Both the position numbers and the translations under genes were made by a program. The notes under the pieces were generated by a model. It saw only the letters and a list, made by a program, of their open reading frames with translations, was not told the DNA's origin and did not search any database. 64,000 bases of DNA from Aquarana catesbeiana (lineage: Eukaryota > Chordata > Amphibia > Anura > Ranidae). The stretch spans positions 32,354,082 to 32,418,081 of the forward strand of contig NC_133336.1 of assembly GCF_042186555.1 (NCBI RefSeq), written 5' to 3'. Positions 11,980-21,600 of this stretch are shown piece by piece. Each line of letters opens with the position of its first letter. Within the stretch, counting starts at the first letter, position 1.

Positions 11980-12266
11980 GTACCCCCTCCTCAATGACCC
12001 CTCCCCCTCGGCTTGAGGGGAAAATGTCTATGGAAATCACGGAGGATGTACGTCTGAGGATGAGACCCAAAAGCGTTCCTCTGGATCGTGCCCTTTCTAA
12101 TGCACTACGGGAGTCAACAATGGACTGTACTTCATGTGCCTCATGGTTCTCAACATGTACAGGGTGAGGACGAGGCACAGAGGTGGTAAAGCGGTTGCAG
12201 ACCAAAGGTTTTAATAAGGAGACATGAAATACATTCAAAATATGCATATGAAGGAAGGTCTAATGC

Positions 12267-13427
12267 TTAAACCACTGGGTTAATCCTGCAAAGAATACGG
12301 AAAGACCAAATAAACTGAGGTGCGAACTTCAGAGAGGGAACACGAAGTTGGAGGTTGCAAGATGACAGCCAGACCCTGTCCCCAGCCTGGTAGGAAGGAG
12401 CAGGCAGGCGTCTGCGGTCAGCATGGAGTCTGTACCTATTATTAGCATGTCGCAAAGCCTCCTGGACTTGTGCCCAAGTGGAACGAAAACCACGGAGATG
12501 CTCCTCTAATGCAGGAATACTCTGCAGAACAAATGAGTCATGCAACATGGAAGGTTGGAAACCATAGTTCGCCATAAACGGGGACAATCGGGAAGCAGAA
12601 TTCAAGGCACTATTGTGAGCAAACTCTGCCCACAGTAAAAGGTCTGACCAGTTGTTATGATGGTCAGAAATATAGCAACGTAGGAATTGCTCCAAGGACT
12701 GATTGGCGCGTTCTGCTGCCCCATTAGACTGCGAGTGATATGCAGAGGAGAAAGCAAGCTGAATTTCCAACTGTGCACAAAAGGCTCGCCAGAACCGGGA
12801 CACAAACTGACTACCCCTGTCCGAGACAATCACCTTGGGTAGCCCATGTAAGCGAAAGATCTCCCGAGCAAAAATGGAAGCCAGTTCCTTAGAAGTGGGC
12901 CACTTCTTAAATGGAATACAATGGGACATTTTCGAGAACTGGTCAACCACCATAAGGATAACTGTGTTGCCCTGGGAGTTGGGTAACTCCACAATGAAAT
13001 CCATAGACCAGGTGGGTCCAGGGCCTCTCCCCATTGGGTATGGGTTGTAGGAGGCCCACTGGAAGGTGTCATGGAGTCTTACTCTGAGCACACACGGAAC
13101 AGGCAGCTACGAAGGTGCTTACATCAGCACGTAGACTAGGCCACCAGAATTATTGAGAAATGGCCCAAAAGAGTTTATTCTTCCCAGGGTAGCCAGCAGC
13201 CTTGGGAGAAGAATGGCAAGTCTGGAGCATGGCAGTACCGAGACTCTCTGATACAAAGCAGCGGTCACAAGGTTTCTCAGGAGGAGCATTGACCTGAGCA
13301 GCAAGAATTTTATCACCCAAAGGAGAAGTGAGACTGGTGCGAACCGTAGCCAGAATACGATCAGGAGGAAATCATTTGAAATTGGATTATCCCATGGTGA
13401 AGAGCCCCTACGGCCAAGGACAATGCT
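12267..13427 (-). pseudogene. Ty3-type integrase, broken
   Basis: The uninterrupted part (13091-12267) has the integrase core. The three catalytic acids are visible in WSMDFIVELP, VIVSDRGSQF and YHSQSNGAAERANQSLEQF. Upstream in other frames are an RNase H end and the zinc-binding motif (FVAACSVCAQSK), separated by a stop and frameshifts. Downstream, 12247-11990 in another frame shows the post-integrase segment HVSLLKPL and EVQSIVDSR, the start of a chromodomain-like tail that is then disrupted. It was the DNA-joining enzyme of an LTR retrotransposon and is inactive here. Confidence 0.85.
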
Positions 13428-13594
13428 TTGAGAAGGAAGGGCTGAGCCCAGCCCTAACAAATCCATCATCCGAAAATGTAAAGAGTATGGCACAACTGCA
13501 AACCTACCAAGACATGGCCGTCCACCTAAACTGACAGGCCGGGCAAGGAGAGCATTAATCAGAGAAGCAGCCAAGAGGCCCAGGGTAAGGTCTA

Positions 13595-14158
13595 TGGACC
13601 TCAAGTCGTATCAAAGTCGGGCCGAAGTAGTGCAGGGACTACTCTGAAGTCGCTTTGACTTGAAGTTGCACAGATATGAATGGTACTCATTGGAAATCAT
13701 GGGGTACAACTTGTCATGCAACTTTGCAGTCCCAAAGTCTGTTCATGGTCAGTTCTTAAGCTGTGCTGGGAACTCCGCCTACTCTCCTCCAATGATCAGA
13801 CTTCTCCTGACACACCCCACCCTGCACAGCCATTCACTGGATAGATTAGTGTGATGCTGCTTCCCCCCCCCCCCCCCCCCCCAGCTCCTATGCAGCTGAG
13901 AACAGAGGGAATGTGATCACTTATAAAAAAAGGGGAAAAAAATATATATATATTTTTTTTATTTATATCTATACCAGTGGCATCCCATCCATTAGGGGCG
14001 CCTGGGAGCCGCTCCCTCTCTCCATGCCACCCCCTATATGCAATGGATTGATTCATACATATCATGCACGGCTGACGTGGCCACCCCCTATTCATGCGTC
14101 AGGCCCCTTTCAGGGTACCGGGTGCATGAATTACAGCGGCCAGGTTTTTTATTTTTTT
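13595..14158. other. Intronic sequence with poly-C tract
   Basis: No gene was recognised. A run of about 20 C lies at 13863-13882 and an AT run at 13935-13965. Confidence 0.5.
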
Positions 14159-14162
14159 TTAA

Positions 14163-14918
14163 CCACTTAAGGACCAGCCTCGTTTTGGATTTTAGGTGTT
14201 TACATGTTTAAAACAGGTTTTTTTTGCTAGAAAATGACTTAGAACCCTCAAACATATATGTTTTTTTTTCTAGCGAATCGCCAGTCGCGGCGATACCTCA
14301 CATGTGTGGTTTGACCACTGTTTTCACATGAGGGCGCTACTCACGTATGCGTTCGCTTCTGCGCGCAAGCTCGTCGGGACGGGGGGTTTTAAAATTTTTT
14401 TTTTTATTATTATTTATTTTTACACTGTTTTAAAAAAAAAAAAAAAAAATTGTGTCACTTTTATTCCTATTACAAGGAATGTAAACATCCCTTGTAATAG
14501 AAAAAAGTATGACAGGACCTCTTAAATATGGGACTGGGGTCAAAAAGATTTACACTAAAATGCAATAAAAAAAAAAAAATGCCTTTTAAGAGGCGTGGGC
14601 GGAAGGGACATTTGACGTCGCTTCTGCCCAGCAGTGTCATGGAGACGAATGGGCGCCATCTTAGCCTCACTTGTCTCCAGGCACATAATAGGACAGACGC
14701 GTTCGCCTCCGCCGGTAAGGGGCGGAGGGCACCAGATCGCGGCGGGAGGGGGGGGGCCCTCTCCCGCCACCGATAAAAGTGATCTTGCGGCGAATACGCC
14801 GCAGGGACCTTTTTTATCAGAAAGCCGCCCGCCACGCGGAAACGGGGATACCGGGGTTATGGCAACTTTGCTTATGCAAAGTTTGGACGTACATCGGCGT
14901 GCGGCGGTCGGAAAGTGG
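14163..14918. mobile_element. piggyBac-type non-autonomous element, copy 2
   Basis: It begins CCACTTAAGGACC after TTAA (14159-14162) and ends GGAAAGTGG before TTAA (14919-14922). It is inverted relative to the copy at 8687-9822 and shares the CGCTTCTGC, ACCTCTTAAATA and GGCGGGAG modules. There is no coding capacity. Confidence 0.78.
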
Positions 14919-14922
14919 TTAA

Positions 14923-15890
14923 GCACCTGATTAGAGCCAGCGCCTCTAATAGGCTTGAAAATAGGGTTGGCTCGGGTCGCTGAGAATGTGCTCCGATCCC
15001 ACCCAGGTTTGTTACAACAGTGAATAAAAATTTGCTGTTGAAACACTGGACCTCAATCCTGCCAATCAGAAGTGGTTGTGAGACCCATTTTCCGATTGGC
15101 CAAAACTAGAAGACTCCCAGTTGGCTGCTGAGGAGAAAGGAGGGAAACGGAAGCCGACAAGCAGGGGAAGCCGCCAGTGATTGGGTAAGTGCTACCAACC
15201 GACAGGAGGGGGGGGGGGTTCATACTGTTTACTGCCCCCCCCCCCAATAAAAATTTCCACTGGCCGCCACTGATCTATACACAAATGTTTTGGCTTTCAT
15301 TTCTATTTTAAACTGAATGGGCTGTTTTACAAGGTGATCGTTTACAATCATTTTAAGATATATTTGTGTTTTGCACTTTGCACAGTCCAGCTTATGCAGG
15401 AGCAGAGCAGGGAAAGGAGCCTATCCATGCTGGGAGTTATCCCTGGTGAAGGAGGAGTGTGCGGTCTCCTCCTGAACACTTGGTTCGGTGATGCACTCTT
15501 TCATTGTGAAGCTCGGATGTTGGGGGGGGGGGGGAGGATACGGTAATGAATGTATTCCAAGGTCCGTCTGACTTTTCTGCCTTTAAATAGGATGAAAAAG
15601 TAGATAAAAATACTTGCTGATTGCAACACTTTAAGTGCCGCGCAGAGAGCAGAGTGACCTTTAAAAGGTGTCTGAATCACAAGAGGAGGACGGGGAGAGC
15701 TGCCCCTTAATTACACCCTTTTCTAGGAAGGTTTTTTGCGGTGTGCAGAGCATGGCGGGTGACCGGGATGCACACAGGGGAAGAATAATATTTCATAGAT
15801 TGTTTCTTCTCTGGCCACATCTGGGGCTTTATACTGAGATGGAAGCTGCCTGCAGAGAAGGGAGTCAGATTTTTTGTTTACTTATTGAAG
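14923..15890. other. Intronic sequence with a repeat fragment
   Basis: 14925-15010 (GCACCTGATTAGAGCC...) is the reverse complement of a module at 40850-40900 and 48120-48170. Homopolymer G and C runs occur near 15210 and 15240. From 15310 to 15890 no repeat was recognised. Confidence 0.45.
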
Positions 15891-15894
15891 CGCT

Positions 15895-16440
15895 GACAAT
15901 TTACACAGCGCTTTACATGTGTGTGTGTACATTCACATCAACCCCTGTCCTCTTGCGGCCTATGTAACTCATATGTGCGGTGGCAAAGTCAGTGGGCCTT
16001 AACTCCCACATGCCGCCCATATGCATCCATGGGTGACCATGCTTTCTTTGTGGGGAGCATGCTCCCAGCTCAGTGACCGAGCTGTCAAGGACGGCTCTCA
16101 GTCTTTTCTAATGATTGGTAGCCCGGGGGACCAGCCTCCAATCATGTGACCATTGTGACAGCCAATCATATGGTCACGTGATCGTGTAATTCGTCCCTGT
16201 TAAAGGGATGCTAGGGCTGGGGGGAAGGAGTTAAGGAGCTTACAATCTAAGGTCCCTATGTTTCATATATTAATATTAATATATATATGTATATATGATC
16301 CAATTATCCAACCAGCGTGTCTTTGGAGTGTGGGAGGGAACTGGAGAAAACGCACACATGCAGACTCCATGCAGGTATTGTGGTGGTTGAGATTTGATCC
16401 AATGACCTTAGTGCTACCAGGCAGTTTAGCATTTTTTTCT
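15895..16440 (+). repeat. Fragments of a widespread vertebrate repeat
   Basis: TTTACACAGCGCTTTACATG (15900) and the block GGAGCTTACAATCTAAGGTC through GTGTCTTTGGAGTGTGGGAG and CTCCATGCAGG (16228-16375) are phrases I recognise from interspersed repeats of fish and amphibians. The two pieces are separated by sequence of unknown origin. Family name uncertain. Confidence 0.5.
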
Positions 16441-16624
16441 AAGCAATAGGCGTCATCATCAGACTCTGGAACGCGGTTGTAGCGTCATCACCCCTGCAAA
16501 CCGAGTTTCATGATAGATGCGTCACATGCGAACAAAAAAATTACAATCTGGATTGGCTGAATTTTTTATTTTTTTGCCCATTTTGGACAAATATTCCTGT
16601 GACCCCCGTAGGATTGTGTACGTA

Positions 16625-16720
16625 GTGGGGGTTGATTTACTAAAACTAGAGAGCGCAAAAACTGGTGCAGCTGTGCATGGTAGCCAATAATTTTCTAAGT
16701 CCAGCTTGTTCAATCAATCT
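16625..16720 (+). repeat. Foldback-element arm (TTTACTAAAA module)
   Basis: GGGGGTTGATTTACTAAAAC...CTGGTGCAGCTGTGCATGGTAGCCAAT matches the module at 63133-63210 and its inverted partner at 63740-63815. It is a single arm here. Confidence 0.6.
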
Positions 16721-17761
16721 CGTGCACCGGAAACACAGTACCGAGTACTAGAAATCGCACAGGAATTGCAGTGTACTTGAACAGTTATGCATTTTCAAAG
16801 CAATTTTTATTCAACTCTATTGAGCTCACAATCGCATTGCATTCAAAGACACACAGGACCCTTTTTGAAATTGCATCGTGTTTGCACTGCACATATACGA
16901 GCGACCTCCATGGAAACACATTTTATTTTAATTGTCATGCCATTCACTGTGTTCGAAAAAGCATCCCAAATCGCATCAGTGTGAACCAGGTCTTAGAGAA
17001 TCAGCCCCGATCTTTTTTCCTGCAGGCTTAGAACAACCAGGAGCGTTCTCCTGGTGGTCGTCTTGCGTTTTCACACAGGTACACCACTTTTTTACTACCC
17101 GCACCTTTTCTTCGTGGACCTCCATCCAGGAAACTCATGAGGCACTGCCTGCTGACTTGGTGAGTTCCTTGAGACGCAACTCTCTCTATCTCTTTCTATC
17201 CACGACTTTCCAACATACCTTTCAACGCTTTTCTGGTGCCCCAAGGACTATCTCCCTGATTTACTCTTCCCCAAGCGCTATTGACTCCCCCTTTCCTGTC
17301 TCCTACAAGTCCAGTTGGGATTGAGATCTGGGCTCCTCTACTGACCCCGAGGAGTGGAGCAAGGCTTGGTCTGCCATAGCAAAATGTTCTTTAAACACAG
17401 CACTGGAAGCAGCATACAAAGTCCCTTTAAGGTTGTATTGGGTCCCAACTCATATTGCAGGTTTGAACCCATCTTACAGTCACTGGTGCTTTAGAAGCTG
17501 CGGCTAACGCAGTGATGTAGTACATATCTGGTGGTCCTTCCCACGTCTAACAGGGTTTAAGTCCAAGGTCTTTGGGCTCCTATACACCCTGTTCCATGTA
17601 CCTATCCGTAAAGACGCTAAACTCACCCATTGCCCAATTCAGGGCCTATTCTCATACCAATAGAAATTTTCATATATAGTTACATAGTTACATAGTAGGT
17701 GAGGTTGAAAAAAGACACAAGTCCATCAAGTCCAACCTATGTGTGTGATTATGTGTCAGTA

Positions 17762-20749
17762 TTACATTACATATCCCTGTATATTGCGGTCATTCAGGTG
17801 ATTATCTAATAGTTTCTTGAAGCTATCAATGCTCCCCACTGAGACCACCGCCTGTGGAAGGGAATTCCACATCCTTGCCGCTCTTACAGTAAAGAACCCT
17901 CTACGTAGTTTAAGGTTAAACCTCTTTTCCTCTAATTGCAATGAGTGGCCACGAGTCTTATTAAACTCTCTTCTGCGAAAAAGTTTTATCCCTATTGTGG
18001 GGTCACCAGTACAGTATTTGTAAATTGAAATCATATCCCCTCTCAAGCGTCTCTTCTCCAGAGAGAATAAGTTCAGTGCTCGCAACCTTTCCTCATAACT
18101 AAGATCCTCCAGACCCTTTATTAGCTTTGTTGCCCTTCTTTGTACTCGCTCCATTTCCAGTACATCCTTCCTGAGGACTGGTGCCCAGAACTGGACAGCA
18201 TACTCCAGGTGCGGGCGGACCAGAGTCTTGTAGAGCGGGAGAATTATCGTTTTATCTCTGCAGTTGATCCCCCTTTTAATGCATGCCAATATTCTGTTTG
18301 CTTTATTAGCAGCAGCTTGGCATTGCATGCCGTTGCTGAGCCTATCATCCACTAGGACCCCCAAGTCCTTTTCCATCCTAGATTCCCCCAGAGGTTCTCC
18401 CCCCAGTGTATAGATTGCATTCATATTTTTGACACCCAAATGCATTATTTTACATTTTTCTACATTGAACCTCATTTGCCATGTAGTCACCCACCCCATT
18501 AATTTGTTCAGGTCTTTTTGCAAGATTTCCACATCCTGCGGAGAAGTTATTGCCCTGCTTAGCTTAGTATCGTCTGCAAATACAGAGATGGAACTGTTTA
18601 TCCCATCCTCCAGGTCATTTATGAACAAATTAAATAGGATTGGTCCCAGCACAGAACCCTGGGGGACCCCACTACCCACCCCTGACCATTCTGAGTACTC
18701 CCCATTTATCACCACCCTCTGAACACGCCCTTGTAGCCAGTTTTCAATCCATGTACTCACCCTATGGTCCATGCCAACGCACCTTATTTTGTACAGTAAA
18801 CGTTTATGGGGAACTGTGTCAAATGCTTTTGCAAAATCCAGATACACCACGTCTACGGGCCTTCCTTTATCTAGATGGCAACTCACCTCCTCATAGAAGG
18901 TTAATAGATTGGTTTGGCAAGAACGATTCTTCATGAATCCATGCTGATTACTGCTAATGATATCATTCTTATTACTAAAATCTTGTATATAGTCCCTTAT
19001 CATCCCCTCCAAGAGTTTACATACTATTGATGTTAGGCTAACTGGTCTGTAATTCGCAGGGATGTTTTTTGGGCCCTTTTTAAATATTGGTGCTACATTG
19101 GCTTTTCTCCAATCAGCTGGCACCATTCCAGTCAATAGACTGTCTGTAAAAATTAGGAACAACGGTCTGGCAATCACCTGACTGAGTTCCCTAAGTACCC
19201 TCGGATGCAAGCCATCTGGTCCCGGTGATTTATTAATGTTAAGTTTCTCAAGTCTAATTTTAATTCCGTCCTCTGTTAACCATGTAGGTGCTTCCTGTGT
19301 TGTGTCATGAGGATAAACACTGCAGTTTTGGTTACTGAAGCCCCCCGATTCACTCGTGAAGACTGAGGAGAAGAATAAATTCAATACCTCTGCCATCTCC
19401 CCATCCTTTGTAACCAGATGTCCTTCCTCATTCTTTATGGGGCCAATATGGTCTGTCCTCCCTTTTTTACTGTTTACATACTTAAAGAATTTCTTGGGAT
19501 TTTTTTTGCTCTCCTCCGCTATGTGTCTTTCATGTTCTATCTTAGCCATCCTAATTGCACCCTTACATTTCTTATTGCATTCTTTATAAATTCTGAATGC
19601 TGTGGATGATCCCTCAACCTTGTATTTTTTGAACGCCTTCTCCTTTGCTTTTATATGCATTTTTACATTGGAGTTAAGCCATCCAGGATGTTTGTTCGTT
19701 CTTTTAAATTTATTACCCAATGGGATACATTGGCTAATGCCCTTATTTAATATGCTCTTAAAGCAAACCCATCTCTCCTCTGTATTCTTTGTTCCTAATA
19801 TTTTATCCCAATTTATGCCTTTTAGCAAGGTTTGTAGTTTAGGGAAGTTGGCTCTTTTGAAATTCAGTGTCTTTGTGTTCCCTTCATGTCTCCTATTTGT
19901 GTGATTTATACTGAAACTAATTGACCTGTGATCGCTGTTACCTAAATTGCCCCGTATTTCCACATCTGTTATCAGGTCTGTATTGTTGGTAATCAGTAGA
20001 TCTAGTAATGTTTTATTTCTAGTTGGTGCGTCTACCATCTGACCCATAAAATTGTCCTGCAAGACATTAAGGAACTGGCGAGCCTTAAATGAATGCGCGG
20101 TTCCCTCCGCCCAGTCTATGTCTGGATAATTAAAATCCCCCATTATGATAACACTTCCCATCCTTGCTGCTAATCCAATTTGTGATAGGAGATCCGTCTC
20201 CACTTCCTCCCTCAGGTTAGGGGGCCTATAGCATACTCCCAGTATTATTTTCCCCTTAGCTTCATCCCTTTGGAGCTCTACCCATAAAGATTCCACCTCC
20301 TCCCTAGCCCCCTCAGTGATGTCATCTCTCACATTCACTTGTACATTATTCTTGATATATAGGCATACCCCTCCCCCTTTTTTACCCTCTCTATCCTTGC
20401 GGTATAGGGTATACCCTTGAATGTTTGCCAGCCAATCATGAGAGCTGTTGAACCAGGTCTCTGAAATTCCCACAAAATCCAAATCCTCCTTGTACAACAG
20501 TATCTCTAGTTCACCCATCTTGTCCGCCAGGCTCCTGGCATTGGTGAACATGCCACATAGTTTAGACCGGTCGCATATTGTCCTCGTATTGGGTGTTTCA
20601 AGATTGCAACTTGGACTTGCTACTATACTCACCTTGTGTTTTTGTGCTTTGGTTAACCTACCACTAATGCCCCCAATACTACCCTCTGGAATATCTTCCG
20701 CGCTGGCTATCACTGTCTCTGGACCCTCCCCCCCATCGCCTAGTTTAAA
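17762..20749 (-). CDS. CR1 ORF2 protein: AP endonuclease and reverse transcriptase
   Basis: The frame is open from 20800 to the stop ending at 17762; the part from GTG 20713 gives 983 residues. The apurinic-type endonuclease spans about residues 50-275 (TNARSL, ISETW, MGDFNYPDIDW, GNSDHRSISF). The reverse transcriptase spans about 480-780 (SPGPDGLHPR, VYLDFAKAFDTVPH, GVPQGSVLGPILFNLFINDL and the catalytic FADD at about 712-715), followed by the CR1 C-terminal region (LEYAVQFWAP). It nicks target DNA and copies the LINE RNA in place. There is no stop or frameshift. The first ATG is codon 55, three codons before the endonuclease Asn motif, so an ATG start would clip the fold. The frame joins ORF1 by a -1 shift at 20749-20743, which is why the start is set there. 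Confidence 0.92.
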   Translation of the reverse strand, partial: FKLGDGGEGPETVIASAEDIPEGSIGGISGRLTKAQKHKVSIVASPSCNLETPNTRTICDRSKLCGMFTNARSLADKMGELEILLYKEDLDFVGISETWFNSSHDWLANIQGYTLYRKDREGKKGGGVCLYIKNNVQVNVRDDITEGAREEVESLWVELQRDEAKGKIILGVCYRPPNLREEVETDLLSQIGLAARMGSVIIMGDFNYPDIDWAEGTAHSFKARQFLNVLQDNFMGQMVDAPTRNKTLLDLLITNNTDLITDVEIRGNLGNSDHRSISFSINHTNRRHEGNTKTLNFKRANFPKLQTLLKGINWDKILGTKNTEERWVCFKSILNKGISQCIPLGNKFKRTNKHPGWLNSNVKMHIKAKEKAFKKYKVEGSSTAFRIYKECNKKCKGAIRMAKIEHERHIAEESKKNPKKFFKYVNSKKGRTDHIGPIKNEEGHLVTKDGEMAEVLNLFFSSVFTSESGGFSNQNCSVYPHDTTQEAPTWLTEDGIKIRLEKLNINKSPGPDGLHPRVLRELSQVIARPLFLIFTDSLLTGMVPADWRKANVAPIFKKGPKNIPANYRPVSLTSIVCKLLEGMIRDYIQDFSNKNDIISSNQHGFMKNRSCQTNLLTFYEEVSCHLDKGRPVDVVYLDFAKAFDTVPHKRLLYKIRCVGMDHRVSTWIENWLQGRVQRVVINGEYSEWSGVGSGVPQGSVLGPILFNLFINDLEDGINSSISVFADDTKLSRAITSPQDVEILQKDLNKLMGWVTTWQMRFNVEKCKIMHLGVKNMNAIYTLGGEPLGESRMEKDLGVLVDDRLSNGMQCQAAANKANRILACIKRGINCRDKTIILPLYKTLVRPHLEYAVQFWAPVLRKDVLEMERVQRRATKLIKGLEDLSYEERLRALNLFSLEKRRLRGDMISIYKYCTGDPTIGIKLFRRREFNKTRGHSLQLEEKRFNLKLRRGFFTVRAARMWNSLPQAVVSVGSIDSFKKLLDNHLNDRNIQGYVM

Positions 20750-21600
20750 AACCCCTCTAACTTTTTGGCCATCTTCATTCCCAGCAGATCTGCACCCTCC
20801 TCATTTAGGTGCAGTCCGTCCCTTCTATAGTACCGGTTACCGACTGAGAAGTCGGCCCAGTCCTCCAGGAACCCAAACCCCTCCTTACTACACCGGCTCT
20901 TCAGCCACTTGTTTACTTCCCTAATCTCCCTCTGCCTCTCTGGTGTGGCTCGATGTACCGGTAGTATTCCTGAGAATACTACCTTGGAGGTCCTTTTCCT
21001 CAATTTAGCTCCTAAGTCCCTAAAATCGTTCTTTAGGACACTCCATCTGCCTCTGACTTTGTCATTGGTGCCAACGTGCACCATGACAGCCGGGTCTTCC
21101 CCAGCCCCTGCCAGTAATCTATCCACAAGATCCGTGATGTGCCGAACCCGAGCGCCCGGTAGACAACATACTGTTCGGCGCTTCAGGTCTTGGTTACAGA
21201 TTGCCCTCTCTGTCCTTCTAAGAATTGAGTCCCCTACCACCAGAATCTGTCTTTCCTTTCCCTTTGCTGCCCCCCCACTCTCACTGGAGGAGTTCTTCCC
21301 CTGGCAGCTAGGAGAGTCCCTCAACTCCAGCAGTGCTGGTCCCTGACTGGTTACACCAATGTCACGCAATGGAGCGTACTTATTGGGATGCTCCAGTCCT
21401 GGATCGGCCTCCCTGGCACTTCCCCCTCTACCCCTCCTGACTGTCACCCATCTACTCTTTGCTAGTGCCTGCACCTCTTTGTCTCCACCCGCCTCTGTGC
21501 TGGCCCCTGCCGGCACCTGCCGTGTACGTTCCTGGCTCACCTTTAGTATGGAGGGACTTCTCAGTGCTGACAGTTGCTTCCCCAGATTCAGAACCTGGGC
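20740..21600 (-). CDS. CR1 ORF1 protein, SGNH-esterase type (N-terminus missing)
   Basis: The frame is open from the truncation near 21600 to a TAG at 20742-20740, at least 286 codons. Counting from the GTG at 21540, it has the three blocks of the SGNH/GDSL hydrolase family: VVGDSILRR (Ser about 105), HVGTND (about 155-160) and the Asp/His pair in DGLHLNEEG (about 241-244). ORF1 proteins of CR1 and L2 elements carry such esterase domains and are thought to help the ribonucleoprotein bind membranes or nucleic acid. The zinc-finger or coiled-coil N-terminal part typical of the family is cut off by the 5' truncation. No native start codon remains, so this copy alone may not express it. Its last codons are GGG TTT TTA AAC before the TAG. 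Confidence 0.88.
   Translation of the reverse strand, partial: AQVLNLGKQLSALRSPSILKVSQERTRQVPAGASTEAGGDKEVQALAKSRWVTVRRGRGGSAREADPGLEHPNKYAPLRDIGVTSQGPALLELRDSPSCQGKNSSSESGGAAKGKERQILVVGDSILRRTERAICNQDLKRRTVCCLPGARVRHITDLVDRLLAGAGEDPAVMVHVGTNDKVRGRWSVLKNDFRDLGAKLRKRTSKVVFSGILPVHRATPERQREIREVNKWLKSRCSKEGFGFLEDWADFSVGNRYYRRDGLHLNEEGADLLGMKMAKKLEGFLN
20743..20749 (-). promoter_or_regulatory. Putative -1 frameshift heptamer TTTAAAC
   Basis: ORF1 reads T TTA AAC then TAG; slipping back one base gives TTT AAA CTA, exactly the ORF2 frame. Eight nt downstream is a G-rich tract (seven G, A, three G), which could act as a stimulatory structure. The heptamer fits the X XXY YYZ rule for eukaryotic slippery sites. 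Function is inferred only. Confidence 0.6.

Larger units (their letters stand above)
11559..13459 (-). mobile_element. Ty3/gypsy-type LTR retrotransposon, internally deleted
   Basis: The 5-bp target AATCC stands at 11554-11558 and 13460-13464. Read on the minus strand, the element starts TGTTAGGGCTGGGCTCAGCC. Only about 33 bp of the 5' LTR remain (13427-13459); gag, protease, reverse transcriptase and most of RNase H are deleted. Integrase follows, then the 3' LTR at 11559-11979 (about 421 bp, outer end TGTCAGGG...). It landed in the helix-turn-helix coding part of the Tc1 remnant. Confidence 0.88.
10782..13594 (+). mobile_element. Tc1 element remnant with two nested insertions
   Basis: The left terminal repeat begins TAGTGCCTTGAAAAAGTATT after TA (10780-10781). 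The transposase helix-turn-helix region is at about 11472-11558 (VVEKFKAVLGYKKIFQTLN) and continues at 13460-13594 (EYGTTANLPRHGRPPKL). It is interrupted by a hAT MITE (11074-11347) and a Ty3-type LTR element (11559-13459). The catalytic half and right end are missing after about 13594. Confidence 0.85.

Noticed and set aside
20535..20713. Ordinary ATG initiation of CR1 ORF2
   Set aside because: The first ATG is codon 55 (20551), just before the endonuclease Asn motif, and the preceding 54 codons plus the ORF1 overlap are open. Not excluded, but less consistent than frameshifting.
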